This document shows, in pieces, positions 10,422 to 20,166 of a stretch of 64,000 nt of DNA (position 1 is the first letter of the stretch; each line of letters begins with the position of its first letter). Below the pieces are notes generated by a model that did no database searches, was not told the origin of the DNA, and worked only from the letters and a program-made list of their open reading frames with translations. Position numbers and translations under genes: made by a program. The DNA is from Gilliamella sp. wkB178 (lineage in GTDB: Bacteria > Pseudomonadota > Gammaproteobacteria > Enterobacterales > Orbaceae). The stretch is from NCBI RefSeq assembly GCF_001690705.1, contig NZ_LZGK01000013.1, positions 1 to 64,000 on the forward strand, given 5' to 3'.

Positions 10422-10845
10422 ATATCATTAGTTAATATTGCCCCTTGATTTATCTTCTTTTTATATAATAAATTGGCTTGTCTTATTCTGGTATTATTAA
10501 TAATCAATGTCCTACTCCTCATAAAAAATCTTTACAAATACTTTAAACCTTTCTTAAATCGGATTAGTATAGTCGAAAATTTATTCTGATTATTTATTAT
10601 TCTTAATAATTTCATTTCGATTAAAATTATAAATATTAGAAAATCTTTTTGTTTTAAAGAGTATGGACTTGTTATACGATATCGGCTATCTTTCTTGCTG
10701 TAAAAATATTTATTTTTTTGGGAGATCTAATATGTGGCACAAATTAGTGATAACATATTAATTATAAAAATTTTTATCTTTTTCGTTATTAAATATTTAG
10801 ATTTATTCTAACGTAATATTTTCGTTTTTTATTAAGGAATTTAAG
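10422..10845 (+). other. 424-bp intergenic region before tolB
   Basis: This is very AT-rich sequence with no long ORF. It contains a degenerate candidate copy of the dispersed repeat (about 10505-10535, ending ATCTTTAC) and a 9-codon mini-ORF at 10732-10761 (MWHKLVITY) preceded by GGGAGAT. The second half is probably the leader and promoter region of tolB. In most relatives tolA ends just before tolB; no trace of tolA is recognisable here. Confidence 0.4.
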
Positions 10846-12141
10846 ATGATCAAATTTGCTTCTCGCTTTTTGATGACTTTGTTTATTTTATTTTACACTA
10901 TAGTTAGTAATGCTGAAGTACATATTGTTATTACTGATGGTGTTAGTTCTGCTAAACCAATTGCAGTTGTACCATTTAGATGGACTGGATCTGGTGAACC
11001 ACCGCAAATGATAGAAGAAATTGTGGCGTCAGATCTTCGTAATAGTGGTAAATTTAATCCTATCGATGTTAGTAGCATGCCGCAAAAACCAACTACCGCT
11101 TCTGAAGTTACCCCTGTGGTGTGGAATAAACTCGGTATCTCTGCCGTGGTTGTTGGAAGTATACAACCTGACGCTTCAGGCAAATATCTTATCACTTATC
11201 AATTAGTTGATACTGTAAGTCGTCCGGGAGCGGTTTTAGCACAAAATCAATTTTCTATTGACAAACGTTGGGTACGTTATGCTGCTCATACAGCCAGTGA
11301 TGAAATTTTTGAATCTCTAACTGGTATTCGTGGGGCATTTCGAACTCGAATTGCCTATGTGGTTAAAACTAAAGGACCATTTACCCATGAACTTCGGGTT
11401 TCAGATTATGATGGTTATGATCAAATGACAGTACATCGTTCCAAAGAACCTTTAATGTCACCTACTTGGTCACCTGATGGTAAAAAATTGGCATATGTAA
11501 CTTTTGAAGGTGGACATTCTTCATTAGTTTTAAAAACATTAGATAGTGGATCTGTTGAAACGATTGCTTCTTTTCCACAACATAATGGTGCTCCAGCGTT
11601 TTCTCCTGATGGCAGTAAATTAGCCTTTGCTTTATCGAAAGGTGGAAGTTTAAATTTATATATGATGAATTTGAGTTCTAAAAAAATTACTCAAATAACC
11701 TCGGATCGTAGTAATGATACCGAACCATCTTGGATGCCAGATAATCAAACAATTGTTTACACATCAGATCAGGCTGGTCGACCACAATTATATAGTATAA
11801 ATATTAATGGTGGATCACCACAAAGATTAACATGGGATAATACCCAAAATCAAAATGCTCGGGTTTCACCTGATGGTTCTTTTATTGCTATGATCTCAAC
11901 CAACAATGGTGAACAACATATTACCCGTTATGATGTGTCAACCAATACTTATCAACGTTTGACCGACACATTTTTAGATGAAACCCCAAGTATTGCACCA
12001 AATGGTACTATGATTATTTATAGTTCATCACAAGGATTAGGGACAATATTGAATCTGGTTTCAACAGATGGGAACTTTAAAGCTAAGTTGCCAGCGTCTG
12101 ATGGGCAGGTAAAATTCCCTGCTTGGTCACCATATTTGTAA
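10846..12141 (+). CDS. tolB: Tol-Pal system translocation protein TolB
   Basis: This 431-residue periplasmic protein has a signal peptide (residues 1-~23, cleavage after SNA). Its N-terminal domain contacts TolA and its C-terminal six-bladed beta-propeller is made of WD-like repeats ([48 protein letters not shown]). It links the TolQRA motor to Pal during outer-membrane constriction. A good SD (AAGGAA) precedes ATG. tolQ, tolR and tolA, normally directly upstream, are not here. Confidence 0.96.
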   Translation: MIKFASRFLMTLFILFYTIVSNAEVHIVITDGVSSAKPIAVVPFRWTGSGEPPQMIEEIVASDLRNSGKFNPIDVSSMPQKPTTASEVTPVVWNKLGISAVVVGSIQPDASGKYLITYQLVDTVSRPGAVLAQNQFSIDKRWVRYAAHTASDEIFESLTGIRGAFRTRIAYVVKTKGPFTHELRVSDYDGYDQMTVHRSKEPLMSPTWSPDGKKLAYVTFEGGHSSLVLKTLDSGSVETIASFPQHNGAPAFSPDGSKLAFALSKGGSLNLYMMNLSSKKITQITSDRSNDTEPSWMPDNQTIVYTSDQAGRPQLYSININGGSPQRLTWDNTQNQNARVSPDGSFIAMISTNNGEQHITRYDVSTNTYQRLTDTFLDETPSIAPNGTMIIYSSSQGLGTILNLVSTDGNFKAKLPASDGQVKFPAWSPYL

Positions 12142-12201
12142 GGAGTGCTTAAAATATAATCAATATTATTAATATTAAAATTGTGCAAAACGAAAGGTCG
12201 T

Positions 12202-12249
12202 TATAATATATACTGCTAATCTTCCTAATCGATAACACAAAGTGTGTTA
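12202..12249 (+). promoter_or_regulatory. Possible pal promoter with downstream dyad
   Basis: TATAAT occurs at 12202-12207 with a weak TTGTGC 15 bp upstream. It is followed by a perfect 7-bp inverted repeat TAACACA-AAG-TGTGTTA (12233-12249). This suggests that pal has its own promoter, separate from tolB, and possibly a regulator site or 5' UTR hairpin. The promoter spacing is short, so the call is tentative. Confidence 0.35.
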
Positions 12250-12317
12250 CCTGAAGTTGGTTAGATGTATAATAAAATATAAGTAATAATTTATTCAAAC
12301 ATAAAGGAGTTAATACA

Positions 12318-12791
12318 ATGCAATTTTCTAAATTTATTAAAGTAGCTGCGGTTGCTTTACCATTAATCGCTGTAACAGCTTGTTCTTCTCATAGCAAGAA
12401 CAATATGAATGGTAATGCAAATGGTTCTTTAACCCAAGCAGAACAAGAAATGCTTCAAAAACTACAACAAATGAATACAGTATATTTTGACTTTGATAAA
12501 TATAATGTTAAACCAGATTATACAAGAATGTTAGATGCTCATGCTGAGTTTTTACGTGCACATTCTTTCTTAAGAGTAGTTATTGAAGGTCATGCCGATG
12601 AACGCGGTACTCCAGAATATAACATCGCTTTAGGTGAACGTCGTGCTTCTGCTGTTAAATCATACCTACAAGGTAATGGTGTTTCATCAGATCAAATGTC
12701 AATCGTTTCTTACGGTAAGGAAAAACCTGCTGTATTAGGACATGATGAAGCAGCATATGCTAAAAACCGTCGTGCAGTAGTTACATATTAA
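12318..12791 (+). CDS. pal: Peptidoglycan-associated lipoprotein Pal
   Basis: This is an outer-membrane lipoprotein of 157 residues. It has a signal peptide with the lipobox VTAC (Cys22), a short Asn/Ser linker and an OmpA-like peptidoglycan-binding domain. Conserved motifs include [23 protein letters not shown] and LGERRA. It holds the outer membrane to the cell wall and receives TolB. An AAAGGAG ribosome site lies upstream, and the gene is followed by a strong terminator. Confidence 0.97.
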   Translation: MQFSKFIKVAAVALPLIAVTACSSHSKNNMNGNANGSLTQAEQEMLQKLQQMNTVYFDFDKYNVKPDYTRMLDAHAEFLRAHSFLRVVIEGHADERGTPEYNIALGERRASAVKSYLQGNGVSSDQMSIVSYGKEKPAVLGHDEAAYAKNRRAVVTY

Positions 12792-12805
12792 TTTATGTCT
12801 TATAG

Positions 12806-12833
12806 CGGCTGATTATTCAGCCGTTTATTTTTT
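12806..12833 (+). terminator. Rho-independent terminator after pal
   Basis: A perfect 7-bp stem CGGCTGA-TTAT-TCAGCCG is followed by TTTATTTTTT. It lies 15 bp after the pal stop and before cpoB, so cpoB expression depends on read-through or on its own promoter. Confidence 0.85.
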
Positions 12834-12857
12834 AAGTTCACGTTCGAGTCTTATAAT

Positions 12858-13607
12858 ATGTATAAAAAAACTCTCTCATTGTTCTTATTTCTTCTGTTTA
12901 CATGTTATGGTTGTGCAGCTGGTAGTTCTGAAATAGATAGAACTGTGCAAGCTCAAGGGCAATTATTAATTCAAAATCAACAAAAAATTAGTGATTTACA
13001 ATCTGATGTTGATGCGCTACGAGGGCAGTTAGAAGAAACTAAATATCAACTCAATCAAACGATTGAACGTCAAAAAATGATATTGCAACAAATGGCGAAT
13101 GGTTCAGGGTTTACTTCAAGTACTAATTCTAATTCAACTACTGATGATTCAACTACATCAACCTCTGATTCAACTGCAATTCAGTCATCATCATCTTCAT
13201 CGGCCGATTTAACTGGCTGGACAACATCTGGTAATGATAAAAATGATTATAATTACATTATGCAGTTTGTCGGTGATAGTAAACAGAGTAATGAATCAAT
13301 TGTTGCTTTCCAAAAGTTTTTACAAACCTACCCAAAGTCTAGTTACCGAGCCAATGCTAACTATTGGCTTGGTCAATTATTTTATAAACAAGGTAAAAAA
13401 GATGATGCCTCATTTTATTATGCCACTGTAGTAAAAGACTTTTCATCCTCACCTAAAGCTGCTGACAGCCTGTATAAAGTAGGCCTAATTCTATTAGATA
13501 AAGGTGACAAAAAAAGTGCTAAAGCAGTATTTCAACAAGTCGTCAATAAATATGCTAATGACAAAAATGCCGTTGATTTAGCAAACAAAAAATTAGCATC
13601 ACTTTAA
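12858..13607 (+). CDS. cpoB: Cell division coordinator CpoB (YbgF)
   Basis: This 249-residue periplasmic protein has a signal sequence (about 1-21), a trimerising coiled coil (about 25-78), a Ser/Thr-rich low-complexity linker (about 85-118) and C-terminal TPR-like repeats (about 125-249) containing YKQGKKDDASFYYATVVKDF. In E. coli, CpoB couples PBP1b activity to Tol-Pal during septation. The position after pal is conserved, and mrcB is also in this window. The Ser/Thr linker is longer than I recall for E. coli. Confidence 0.92.
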   Translation: MYKKTLSLFLFLLFTCYGCAAGSSEIDRTVQAQGQLLIQNQQKISDLQSDVDALRGQLEETKYQLNQTIERQKMILQQMANGSGFTSSTNSNSTTDDSTTSTSDSTAIQSSSSSSADLTGWTTSGNDKNDYNYIMQFVGDSKQSNESIVAFQKFLQTYPKSSYRANANYWLGQLFYKQGKKDDASFYYATVVKDFSSSPKAADSLYKVGLILLDKGDKKSAKAVFQQVVNKYANDKNAVDLANKKLASL

Positions 13608-13655
13608 TAATGTGTATAAATATCCATCTGTTGAAAAAAAATAGACAGAAAAGGG

Positions 13656-13684
13656 TTGCGCTGTTTGGCAATTATAAGTAGTAT
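13656..13684 (+). promoter_or_regulatory. Predicted tRNA-Lys promoter
   Basis: TTGCGC (13656-13661) and TAGTAT (13679-13684) are spaced by exactly 17 bp. A GC-rich discriminator GCAACCC follows, typical of stringently controlled stable-RNA promoters. GGGTTGC at 13653 and GCAACCC at 13686 also form an inverted repeat around the promoter. The tRNA starts about 55 bp downstream. Confidence 0.6.
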
Positions 13685-13745
13685 AGCAACCCGAAATTGC
13701 TTGTACCCTTAAATCAATAAGCGTACCGTAATTATCGTTCAAAAT

Positions 13746-13821
13746 GGGTTGTTAGCTCAGTCGGTAGAGCAGCGGACTTTTAATCCGTTTGTCGAGCGTT
13801 CGAATCGCTCACGACCCACCA
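13746..13821 (+). tRNA. lysT: tRNA-Lys (TTT)
   Basis: This 76-nt tRNA has anticodon TTT in the loop CTTTTAA, a seven-pair acceptor stem GGGTTGT/ACGACCC (one G-T pair) and an encoded CCA. In E. coli a tRNA-Lys cluster also follows the pal-cpoB genes, so this is conserved synteny reduced to a single gene. Confidence 0.97.
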
Positions 13822-13982
13822 CTTTCTTTTTTATTACTCTTATTTCCATTTAAAAATCCTTAAGCTAATTCCGTTTTTAAAACACTGGTAATGATTTTAA
13901 ATCTAAGTTTATTGAAAAAAACATGGTGATTTAAAAGAATAATTTGTAGACTATGCCTCAGTATTTGTTTTAGGTTGTATAT

Positions 13983-15521
13983 ATGAATCTTCTAAAATCC
14001 TTAGCGGCAATTAGTTCAATGACTATGGTTTCACGCGTATTAGGTTTCGTGCGTGATGCCATCATTGCTCGTTTTTTTGGAGCAGGAATGGCAACCGATG
14101 CTTTTTTTGTTGCTTTTAAGTTGCCTAATTTACTCAGACGTATTTTCGCTGAAGGTGCTTTTTCTCAAGCATTTGTGCCGATTTTAGCTGAATATAAAAA
14201 TCAACAAGGTATTGAAGCTACACGAACTTTTGTTGCTTATGTGGCTGGTTTATTAACCTTAGTTTTGGCTATAGTTACTTTAATAGGTGTGGTTACTGCT
14301 CCTATTATAATTATGCTGACGGCGCCAGGGTTTTTACAAGAATCGGCGGGGAAATTTGAGCTGGCTACTAACTTATTGCAAATAACTTTCCCATATATCT
14401 TTTTTATTTCACTCGCTTCTCTGGCAGGAGCGATTTTAAATACTTGGAATCGTTTTTCAGTACCAGCATTTGTACCAACCTTGCTTAATCTAAGCATGAT
14501 TGTATTTACATTATTTTTAACACCTTACTTCAATCCACCAGTCATGGCATTGGCAGTTTCTGTCGGGGTCGGGGGTATTTTACAATTGCTTTATCAACTT
14601 CCTTATTTGAAAAAAATTGGCATGTTGGTGTTACCGCGGATTAGTTTTAAAGATAGTGGGGTTTGGCGAGTATTAAAGCAAATGGGACCTGCTATTTTGG
14701 GTGTATCAGTTGGTCAAATTTCGCTGATTATTAACACCATTTTTGCTTCTTTCTTAATTTCAGGTTCGGTATCTTGGATGTATTATGCCGATCGCCTAAT
14801 GGAGTTTCCTGCTGGAGTGCTGGGAGTAGCCTTAGGAACTATTTTGCTGCCATCGTTAGCTAAGAGTTTTGCCAAAGGTGATCATAAACAATATTCAGAA
14901 CTGCTTGATTGGGGATTGCGACTCTGTTTTTTATTAGCCTTACCAAGTACAGTAGCCTTAGGGGTAATATCTCGCCCATTAATCTCAACATTGTTTGAGT
15001 ATGGACAATTTACTTTAAATGATACTTTAATGACGCAACGTGCTCTAGTTGCCTATTCGATTGGTTTACTTGGTTTGATTTTGATTAAAGTATTAGCTCC
15101 GGCATTTTATTCTCGCCAAGATATTAAAACACCAGTAAAAATTGCTATTTTTACTTTACTGTTAACACAATTAATGAATCTTGCTTTTATTGGTCCATTA
15201 AAACATGCGGGTCTTTCACTATCAATAGGCCTTGCTGCTTGCTTTAATGCCGGATTATTGTTTTGGCAACTACGTAGGAAGCAACTTTACCAACCACAGT
15301 CAGGATGGCGAGGATTCTTAATTAAAGTAATGGTGGCAGTTTTACTAATGTCTATGGCGTTATGGTGTGGTGCCCAGTGGCTACCTGATTGGTCAACAGG
15401 GTCAATGTTAATACGAGTTATTCGCTTATTGCTATTAGTTATTGTGGGTATTACGGTTTATTTTGGCTCACTTATTGTGATGGGTTTTAAAATTAAACAT
15501 TTTATTAAACGTATTGAATAA
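13983..15521 (+). CDS. murJ: Lipid II flippase MurJ
   Basis: This 512-residue inner-membrane MOP-superfamily protein has about 14 transmembrane segments. It matches E. coli MurJ (511 residues) throughout: [38 protein letters not shown] and [20 protein letters not shown] are present, with the essential arginines of the central cavity. It exports lipid II to the periplasm for PBPs such as MrcB. Between tRNA-Lys and the start codon are 161 bp with no other feature seen. Confidence 0.97.
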   Translation: MNLLKSLAAISSMTMVSRVLGFVRDAIIARFFGAGMATDAFFVAFKLPNLLRRIFAEGAFSQAFVPILAEYKNQQGIEATRTFVAYVAGLLTLVLAIVTLIGVVTAPIIIMLTAPGFLQESAGKFELATNLLQITFPYIFFISLASLAGAILNTWNRFSVPAFVPTLLNLSMIVFTLFLTPYFNPPVMALAVSVGVGGILQLLYQLPYLKKIGMLVLPRISFKDSGVWRVLKQMGPAILGVSVGQISLIINTIFASFLISGSVSWMYYADRLMEFPAGVLGVALGTILLPSLAKSFAKGDHKQYSELLDWGLRLCFLLALPSTVALGVISRPLISTLFEYGQFTLNDTLMTQRALVAYSIGLLGLILIKVLAPAFYSRQDIKTPVKIAIFTLLLTQLMNLAFIGPLKHAGLSLSIGLAACFNAGLLFWQLRRKQLYQPQSGWRGFLIKVMVAVLLMSMALWCGAQWLPDWSTGSMLIRVIRLLLLVIVGITVYFGSLIVMGFKIKHFIKRIE

Positions 15522-15531
15522 AAGGATGTAT

Positions 15532-15562
15532 GTCAAGATGTTTCCTGAGAACTATACGTTTC
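15532..15562 (+). repeat. Dispersed 31-bp intergenic repeat, copy 2
   Basis: This copy has the order GTCAAGATG, TTTCCTGAG, ATACGTTTC and lies between murJ and the next gene. The similarity extends about 8 bp further (AGTATAAA), giving a TATAC-GTTTCA-GTATA dyad. It is nearly identical over 39 bp to the reverse complement of the copy at 35626. Confidence 0.7.
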
Positions 15563-15594
15563 AGTATAAAATCCTTAATAAAAAGGAAAGTTAA

Positions 15595-16563
15595 ATGCAA
15601 AAATTATCCTTTTTTAAACTGCCTTTTATTTTTGTGGTTTTACTGACTATTTCGAAATTATTGGTCACAATGATCGGTTTTATTATCATTTTTTGGGATG
15701 TGCTTGATAATTACTCTTATTTGTGGTCAATAGGAAGGGATTATATTGTATTTCAGCTATTTTATTTAATTCCCGATTGTTTGCTATTTTTTGTAGTTGC
15801 TTCTATTGCGTTATATCGAATAAATATTCATATTATCACATTAAAAAATATTGGTTTATTAGTGATTAATATATTTTTTATTAATGTGTTGGGTTTCTTG
15901 TTAGATAAATGCCAGCAAATAGCTTATGTGTATATATTGGACGACATTATTGATTCTGTTTTAAAGTCATTTATTTTTATACAGATAATTGTTGTTTTTA
16001 CCTTATTATATTTTAGTTTAGCTAGTTTGTTGACATATTATTATATTAAACTTTTTGGAGATTGGTTTGATAAAAGTAAACAAGCTTTTGAGTTAACCCA
16101 ATACAATAGCCCAAAAATTCACTTTATTTTATTCCTAGCGTTTTTCTTTTTCCTTTTTATTATGTTTGCTTCTTTTTTGAAAAGATTAAATATACAACTA
16201 AACGAACAGAATTTTCATTTTTCATATTGGTCAAATTTGTTGTTACCATTGATTATTTATTTAATTAATTTTTTAATAGTTATATTTTTAACCAAAAATC
16301 TGTTTAAACGTACTTTTGTAGTATTGCAATCAGATAGAATCATTAAAAGCGCTACTGTAATTAATGTCCTAATATTATTAATAAATATTATTTTATGGGT
16401 AATTCAATTTAATACATATTATTTTATTAGTTGGTTTGATAATATTGATACAGTTTTCATGTTGTTGTCACCAACTTTTACTTTCCTGTTATCATTGGTT
16501 TTATCTTGTTTAATTATACGCTATGTGACCAAATACTATTTTGCAAATCCACCAAGAGGTTAG
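15595..16563 (+). CDS. Unrecognised polytopic membrane protein
   Basis: I do not recognise this 322-residue protein. It is extremely rich in Ile, Leu, Phe and Tyr and shows about eight hydrophobic segments: near 8-33, 50-75, 80-105, 120-150, 175-198, 210-235, 255-275 and 285-310. A charged loop (LFGDWFDKSKQAFELTQ) lies in the middle. There is no recognisable catalytic motif. The start is supported by AAAGGAAAG upstream of ATG. It is followed by the leftward dusC. Its AT content is higher than that of its neighbours, which suits a lineage-specific or fast-evolving gene. Confidence 0.7.
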   Translation: MQKLSFFKLPFIFVVLLTISKLLVTMIGFIIIFWDVLDNYSYLWSIGRDYIVFQLFYLIPDCLLFFVVASIALYRINIHIITLKNIGLLVINIFFINVLGFLLDKCQQIAYVYILDDIIDSVLKSFIFIQIIVVFTLLYFSLASLLTYYYIKLFGDWFDKSKQAFELTQYNSPKIHFILFLAFFFFLFIMFASFLKRLNIQLNEQNFHFSYWSNLLLPLIIYLINFLIVIFLTKNLFKRTFVVLQSDRIIKSATVINVLILLINIILWVIQFNTYYFISWFDNIDTVFMLLSPTFTFLLSLVLSCLIIRYVTKYYFANPPRG

Positions 16564-16577
16564 GCATACTTCTATTG

Positions 16578-17531
16578 TTATAATTCAATAGTCCTGGTTT
16601 TTAAAAAATTACAGATCTCTTGTTGAGACTTTAACATTCTAATATCTTGGAGTAATTCTGAAGCTTGAGCATAATATTGTTTCAAATAGATAAGCCACTG
16701 TTTAATACGCGCAGAATGATAAAGCGGTTTAACATTAGCAATTGGTGTTGTGGCGTAGCGCATTAGTATTTGCATTACTGCTTGCCAATTTAAAGCTGGC
16801 TGAGAAAAACGAACCATATTAGCTAAGTTGGGAATATTTAAAATACCACGACCAAGCATAATATGATTAGTTTGACTTTGATTAATACAATTTTGGGCAT
16901 CTAATACTGAAAAAATCTCACCATTGGCGATAACTGGAATTGATAGGCGATGTTTAATTAGTCCAATAGTATGCCAATCAATTTTATCGGCCTTGTAACC
17001 GTCTTGTTTAGTTCGACCATGAATTACAATTTCGTTTGCTCCAGCTAATTGGATGGCATCAGCAATTTCAAAGCACAGTGATTTGTCATCCCAACCTAAA
17101 CGAATTTTTACTGATAATATATTAGTATTGGTAATCGCTCGTCGTACTTGTTTAACAATATTAAATATCTGGTCAGGGTGTTTTAATAAAAAAGCCCCAC
17201 CTTGGCTGCCGACTACGGTTTTTGCCGGGCAACCAAAGTTAATATCTACGCCAAATGATCCTAATTCAATAGCTCTAACTGCATTTTCTGCCATCCACTC
17301 GGGTGATTGTCCAAGAAGTTGTACCCGAACTGGTGTACCGGATTTAGTTTTACCCTGATTATACAATTCTGGACAAAGTCGATAAAAAGTTCGTTGGGAT
17401 AATTTATGATGGGTAACCCTTATAAATTCGGTAACACAATAATCAAATTGATTAATTTCAGTTAAGATTTGCCTTACGTGATAGTCAAGTACGCCTTCCA
17501 TTGGGGCTAAGATAATTCTTTCCAGTGACAT
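16578..17531 (-). CDS. dusC: tRNA-dihydrouridine(16) synthase DusC
   Basis: This FMN-dependent enzyme reduces uridine 16 in the tRNA D-loop. The 317 residues begin with LAPMEGVLD, have the catalytic cysteine in NFGCPAKTV (Cys101), VHGRTKQDGY and IPVIANGEIF. The C-terminal helical domain (HSARIKQWLIYLKQYY) fits the DusC subgroup rather than DusA or DusB. It is translationally coupled to moeB (TAATG overlap at 17531). Confidence 0.93.
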   Translation of the reverse strand: MSLERIILAPMEGVLDYHVRQILTEINQFDYCVTEFIRVTHHKLSQRTFYRLCPELYNQGKTKSGTPVRVQLLGQSPEWMAENAVRAIELGSFGVDINFGCPAKTVVGSQGGAFLLKHPDQIFNIVKQVRRAITNTNILSVKIRLGWDDKSLCFEIADAIQLAGANEIVIHGRTKQDGYKADKIDWHTIGLIKHRLSIPVIANGEIFSVLDAQNCINQSQTNHIMLGRGILNIPNLANMVRFSQPALNWQAVMQILMRYATTPIANVKPLYHSARIKQWLIYLKQYYAQASELLQDIRMLKSQQEICNFLKTRTIEL

Positions 17532-18301
17532 TAAGTTACCTTGTGTAAGTCTTTACTACCACATACGGGGCAATTAGCTTGTTTAATTATAGTTACCGGA
17601 TTAAATTGCATGTTCATCGTATCTACCATGAGTAAACGTCCAACCAATGGCTGCCCATAATTGGTTAATACTTTTATAGCTTCCAATGCTTGCATTGAAC
17701 CAAACATACCCACTAACGGAGCCATGACTCCAGCTTCCACACAAGTAAGTTGATCTTGACCAAATAATCGACTCAAACAATGATAACAAGGTTCATCATT
17801 TTGATAAGTAAACACCGTTAATAACCCTTCCATACGAATAGCCGCGCCGGAAACTAATGTTTTTTTTACAGCAAAACAACAGCGGTTAATTTGTTCACGA
17901 GTTGTTAAATTGTCAGTGCAATCAATCACAATATTATGTTGTTCAATAAGTGATGTTAGCTCAATATCATCAAGTTGTTGATTAACTGTTTCAATAACCG
18001 TATCGGCATTGATATTAGTTAATGCTTGTTTAGCTTGAGTGACTTTATATTGATTTATAGATTTTTCAGTATATAAAATTTGTCGGTTTAAATTGGATTT
18101 TGATACAGTATCAAAATCAATCAATGTTAGTTTGCCTATTCCCGCAGCGGTTAAATAGAGTGAAGCTGAACAACCTAGCCCCCCCAAACCAATAATAAGC
18201 GCTGAACTGTTTTTCAGTATTTGTTGTTTATCAATATCAAATCCACGTAAGGTAATTTGCCTATCATAACGCAGGAGTTCTTGATCACTAAGTTCTTGCA
18301 T
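17531..18301 (-). CDS. moeB: Molybdopterin-synthase adenylyltransferase MoeB
   Basis: This E1-like enzyme adenylates the C-terminus of MoaD in molybdopterin synthesis. It is about 256 residues, matching E. coli MoeB from MQELSDQELLRYDRQI onward. It has the nucleotide-binding GLGGLGC and RQILY, and two CxxC zinc pairs (CYHC and CPVC). ThiF is the main alternative, but the N-terminus and the CVEAGVMAPLVG segment are MoeB-like. I start at 18301 by homology; a longer reading frame reaches 18355. No clear ribosome site is seen. moeA, its usual partner, is not adjacent; dusC follows. Confidence 0.88.
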   Translation of the reverse strand: MQELSDQELLRYDRQITLRGFDIDKQQILKNSSALIIGLGGLGCSASLYLTAAGIGKLTLIDFDTVSKSNLNRQILYTEKSINQYKVTQAKQALTNINADTVIETVNQQLDDIELTSLIEQHNIVIDCTDNLTTREQINRCCFAVKKTLVSGAAIRMEGLLTVFTYQNDEPCYHCLSRLFGQDQLTCVEAGVMAPLVGMFGSMQALEAIKVLTNYGQPLVGRLLMVDTMNMQFNPVTIIKQANCPVCGSKDLHKVT

Positions 18302-18378
18302 GGGGATGATTTCAGTTATTAATAATTGATATATATTATAACAGAAACTTGGCACACCAAAGTGCCAAGCTATTAGGA

Positions 18379-19698
18379 TTATTTATCAAAGCCAGCTAAA
18401 AAAGCTAAATATTCTTCTTTAGTCATTAATGGTTTGTAGTTTGACATAAGTGTTTTTGCTTGGTGGGCATCAGCATAAAGTAAATCTATAATAGTACACG
18501 CCATCATTTGCGCAGGGCGGATATAGGCCATATCTTCATCAAATACTTTATAGTCTTTACCATGCAACACACCTCGAATAGAACCGATCCATGGATGACT
18601 AACAGGCATAATATGGGATAAATCACCAGTATCAGTGCTCGCAGTCATATGTGGAGCAACCCAGACGTTCTCTTTACCTATTAGATCCCCAGCATTATTT
18701 TGTAATAGATCATTAAGTGTAGGATTGTTTTGTAATGGCAAATAGCCGGGTAAATCTTTAATTTCACAAGTTGCTCCCACAGCCATAGCACCAGCTTTAA
18801 GTGCTCGATTAATTCGTTCATTAGCATCAATCATAGCTGTGACATTACCCGCACGCACATAACTTTCCATTCTAACATCACTAGGCACTACATTAACTAA
18901 ATCGCCACCTTGAGTAATAATCGGATGGAATCTAATATAATCCTTTTCTTGAAATGTTTCGCGGATGGCATGTACACCCATAATTCCCATCATAGCTGCG
19001 TTTAAGGCGTTTATACCTGCATGAGGTGCGGCAGCTGCATGTGCGGCTTCACCTTTATAATTTATTAACTTACCTATAAAACCATTACTAGTGGTTGATA
19101 TCTCAATAAAACCATTAGCACGTTCTTTAGGAACACTGGTTAAGTGAATTTGTAATGCCATATCAATATCATCAAATTCACCTCGAGAAATTAGTTCGGG
19201 CTTACCGCCGATATATTTGATTTTACCTTCTTCTATCAAGCGATTACGGTAGGTTATTTCAACATACTCTTCAGCAGGCACGGCAAAGGGCACTACATCA
19301 CCAGCTAAATATTGCATCGCTCCAGAATCAAGTAGCCCCATGGTTACGGCCATCATATTAGCAATCTGGGCATTATGACCACAGCAATGCGCTGCACCGG
19401 TTAAATCATCAGCAGCAGGATGGTCGGCGCAAATAATGGCATCTAGTTCACCAATAACAGCCACACTATATTTACTCCCTTTACCACCTTTTAAGCGACC
19501 TTTAACTCCGGTTAAAGCCAATTTATTTTTAAAAGGTACCCCAAGTTTATTAAAAGCATCTTCTACTTTTTTAGCGGTTTTCGTTTCTTTGTAACCGAGT
19601 TCAGGTTCAGCCCATATTGCTGCCGCAATCGATTTAATATCTGCTTTTCGATCTTCAATTGCTTGGCAAACCTGTTTTTTTAGTTCTTCTTTTGTCAT
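18379..19698 (-). CDS. M20 family amidohydrolase (AbgB-like)
   Basis: This 439-residue zinc amidohydrolase/peptidase belongs to the M20D group, which includes p-aminobenzoyl-glutamate, indole-amino-acid and hippurate hydrolases. Visible landmarks are WAEPELGYKETKTA, ELDAI, the metal-binding HCCGHNAQ, the PAEEYVE catalytic Glu region, and the dimerisation-domain GEAAHAAAAPHAGINAL. No signal peptide is seen, so it acts in the cytoplasm. Two membrane proteins encoded just upstream in the same direction probably supply its substrate, likely an N-acyl or amide-linked amino acid. The substrate cannot be told from sequence. Confidence 0.8.
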   Translation of the reverse strand: MTKEELKKQVCQAIEDRKADIKSIAAAIWAEPELGYKETKTAKKVEDAFNKLGVPFKNKLALTGVKGRLKGGKGSKYSVAVIGELDAIICADHPAADDLTGAAHCCGHNAQIANMMAVTMGLLDSGAMQYLAGDVVPFAVPAEEYVEITYRNRLIEEGKIKYIGGKPELISRGEFDDIDMALQIHLTSVPKERANGFIEISTTSNGFIGKLINYKGEAAHAAAAPHAGINALNAAMMGIMGVHAIRETFQEKDYIRFHPIITQGGDLVNVVPSDVRMESYVRAGNVTAMIDANERINRALKAGAMAVGATCEIKDLPGYLPLQNNPTLNDLLQNNAGDLIGKENVWVAPHMTASTDTGDLSHIMPVSHPWIGSIRGVLHGKDYKVFDEDMAYIRPAQMMACTIIDLLYADAHQAKTLMSNYKPLMTKEEYLAFLAGFDK

Positions 19699-19716
19699 AG
19701 TTAATCCTCATATACC

Positions 19717-20166
19717 TTAGATCACACCTTCCCAATGTAAGGTGAATTGTGCAATTAATGCAGCAAAAATAAATGTGCCTGAAAATACTGCTAAAGAAAC
19801 CGGAATAATTCGCCACGAGATACTTTTAAATAATGCTAAATCTTTACCAATAGCAAGCCCTGCATAAGCAAGAACAGGGGTACACACAGCCAGTAATGAT
19901 ACTTGATCCGTAATTGATACAATAATTTCATGATAAGGAAAGATAGGTGATGAAGCTACTGCAGCCACAACAGATACCCATAAAATTACTGGTAATTTAT
20001 TTAGCCCCGGGATTTTACTGATAAATAATCCAACAATTGAGATAACAACTAAGATACCAAGGGCTTGTAGTGAAATGATAAAATCGACTTTATAACCTAC
20101 GGTATTACCAGCAGCCATAATAATTGCAACTAAAACAAGTAAAAAAATTGTTTCTAAAATTTTCAT
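19717..20166 (-). CDS. Small membrane protein, transporter component
   Basis: This 149-residue protein has four or five hydrophobic segments and almost no soluble part. It shares a TAATG overlap with the 261-residue membrane protein upstream and lies 18 bp before the M20 amidohydrolase, so the three genes form one operon. The segment SKIPGLNKLPVILWVSVVA and the paired arrangement recall two-part permeases linked to amidohydrolases (possibly the DUF3100 context). That family assignment is from memory and weak. It may be the C-terminal half of a permease encoded as two chains. Confidence 0.6.
   Translation of the reverse strand: MKILETIFLLVLVAIIMAAGNTVGYKVDFIISLQALGILVVISIVGLFISKIPGLNKLPVILWVSVVAAVASSPIFPYHEIIVSITDQVSLLAVCTPVLAYAGLAIGKDLALFKSISWRIIPVSLAVFSGTFIFAALIAQFTLHWEGVI

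Noticed and set aside
10732-10761. Nine-codon mini-ORF as a regulatory leader peptide
   Set aside because: It has a fair ribosome site, but no codon bias for one amino acid and no attenuator hairpins follow; chance is the simpler explanation.
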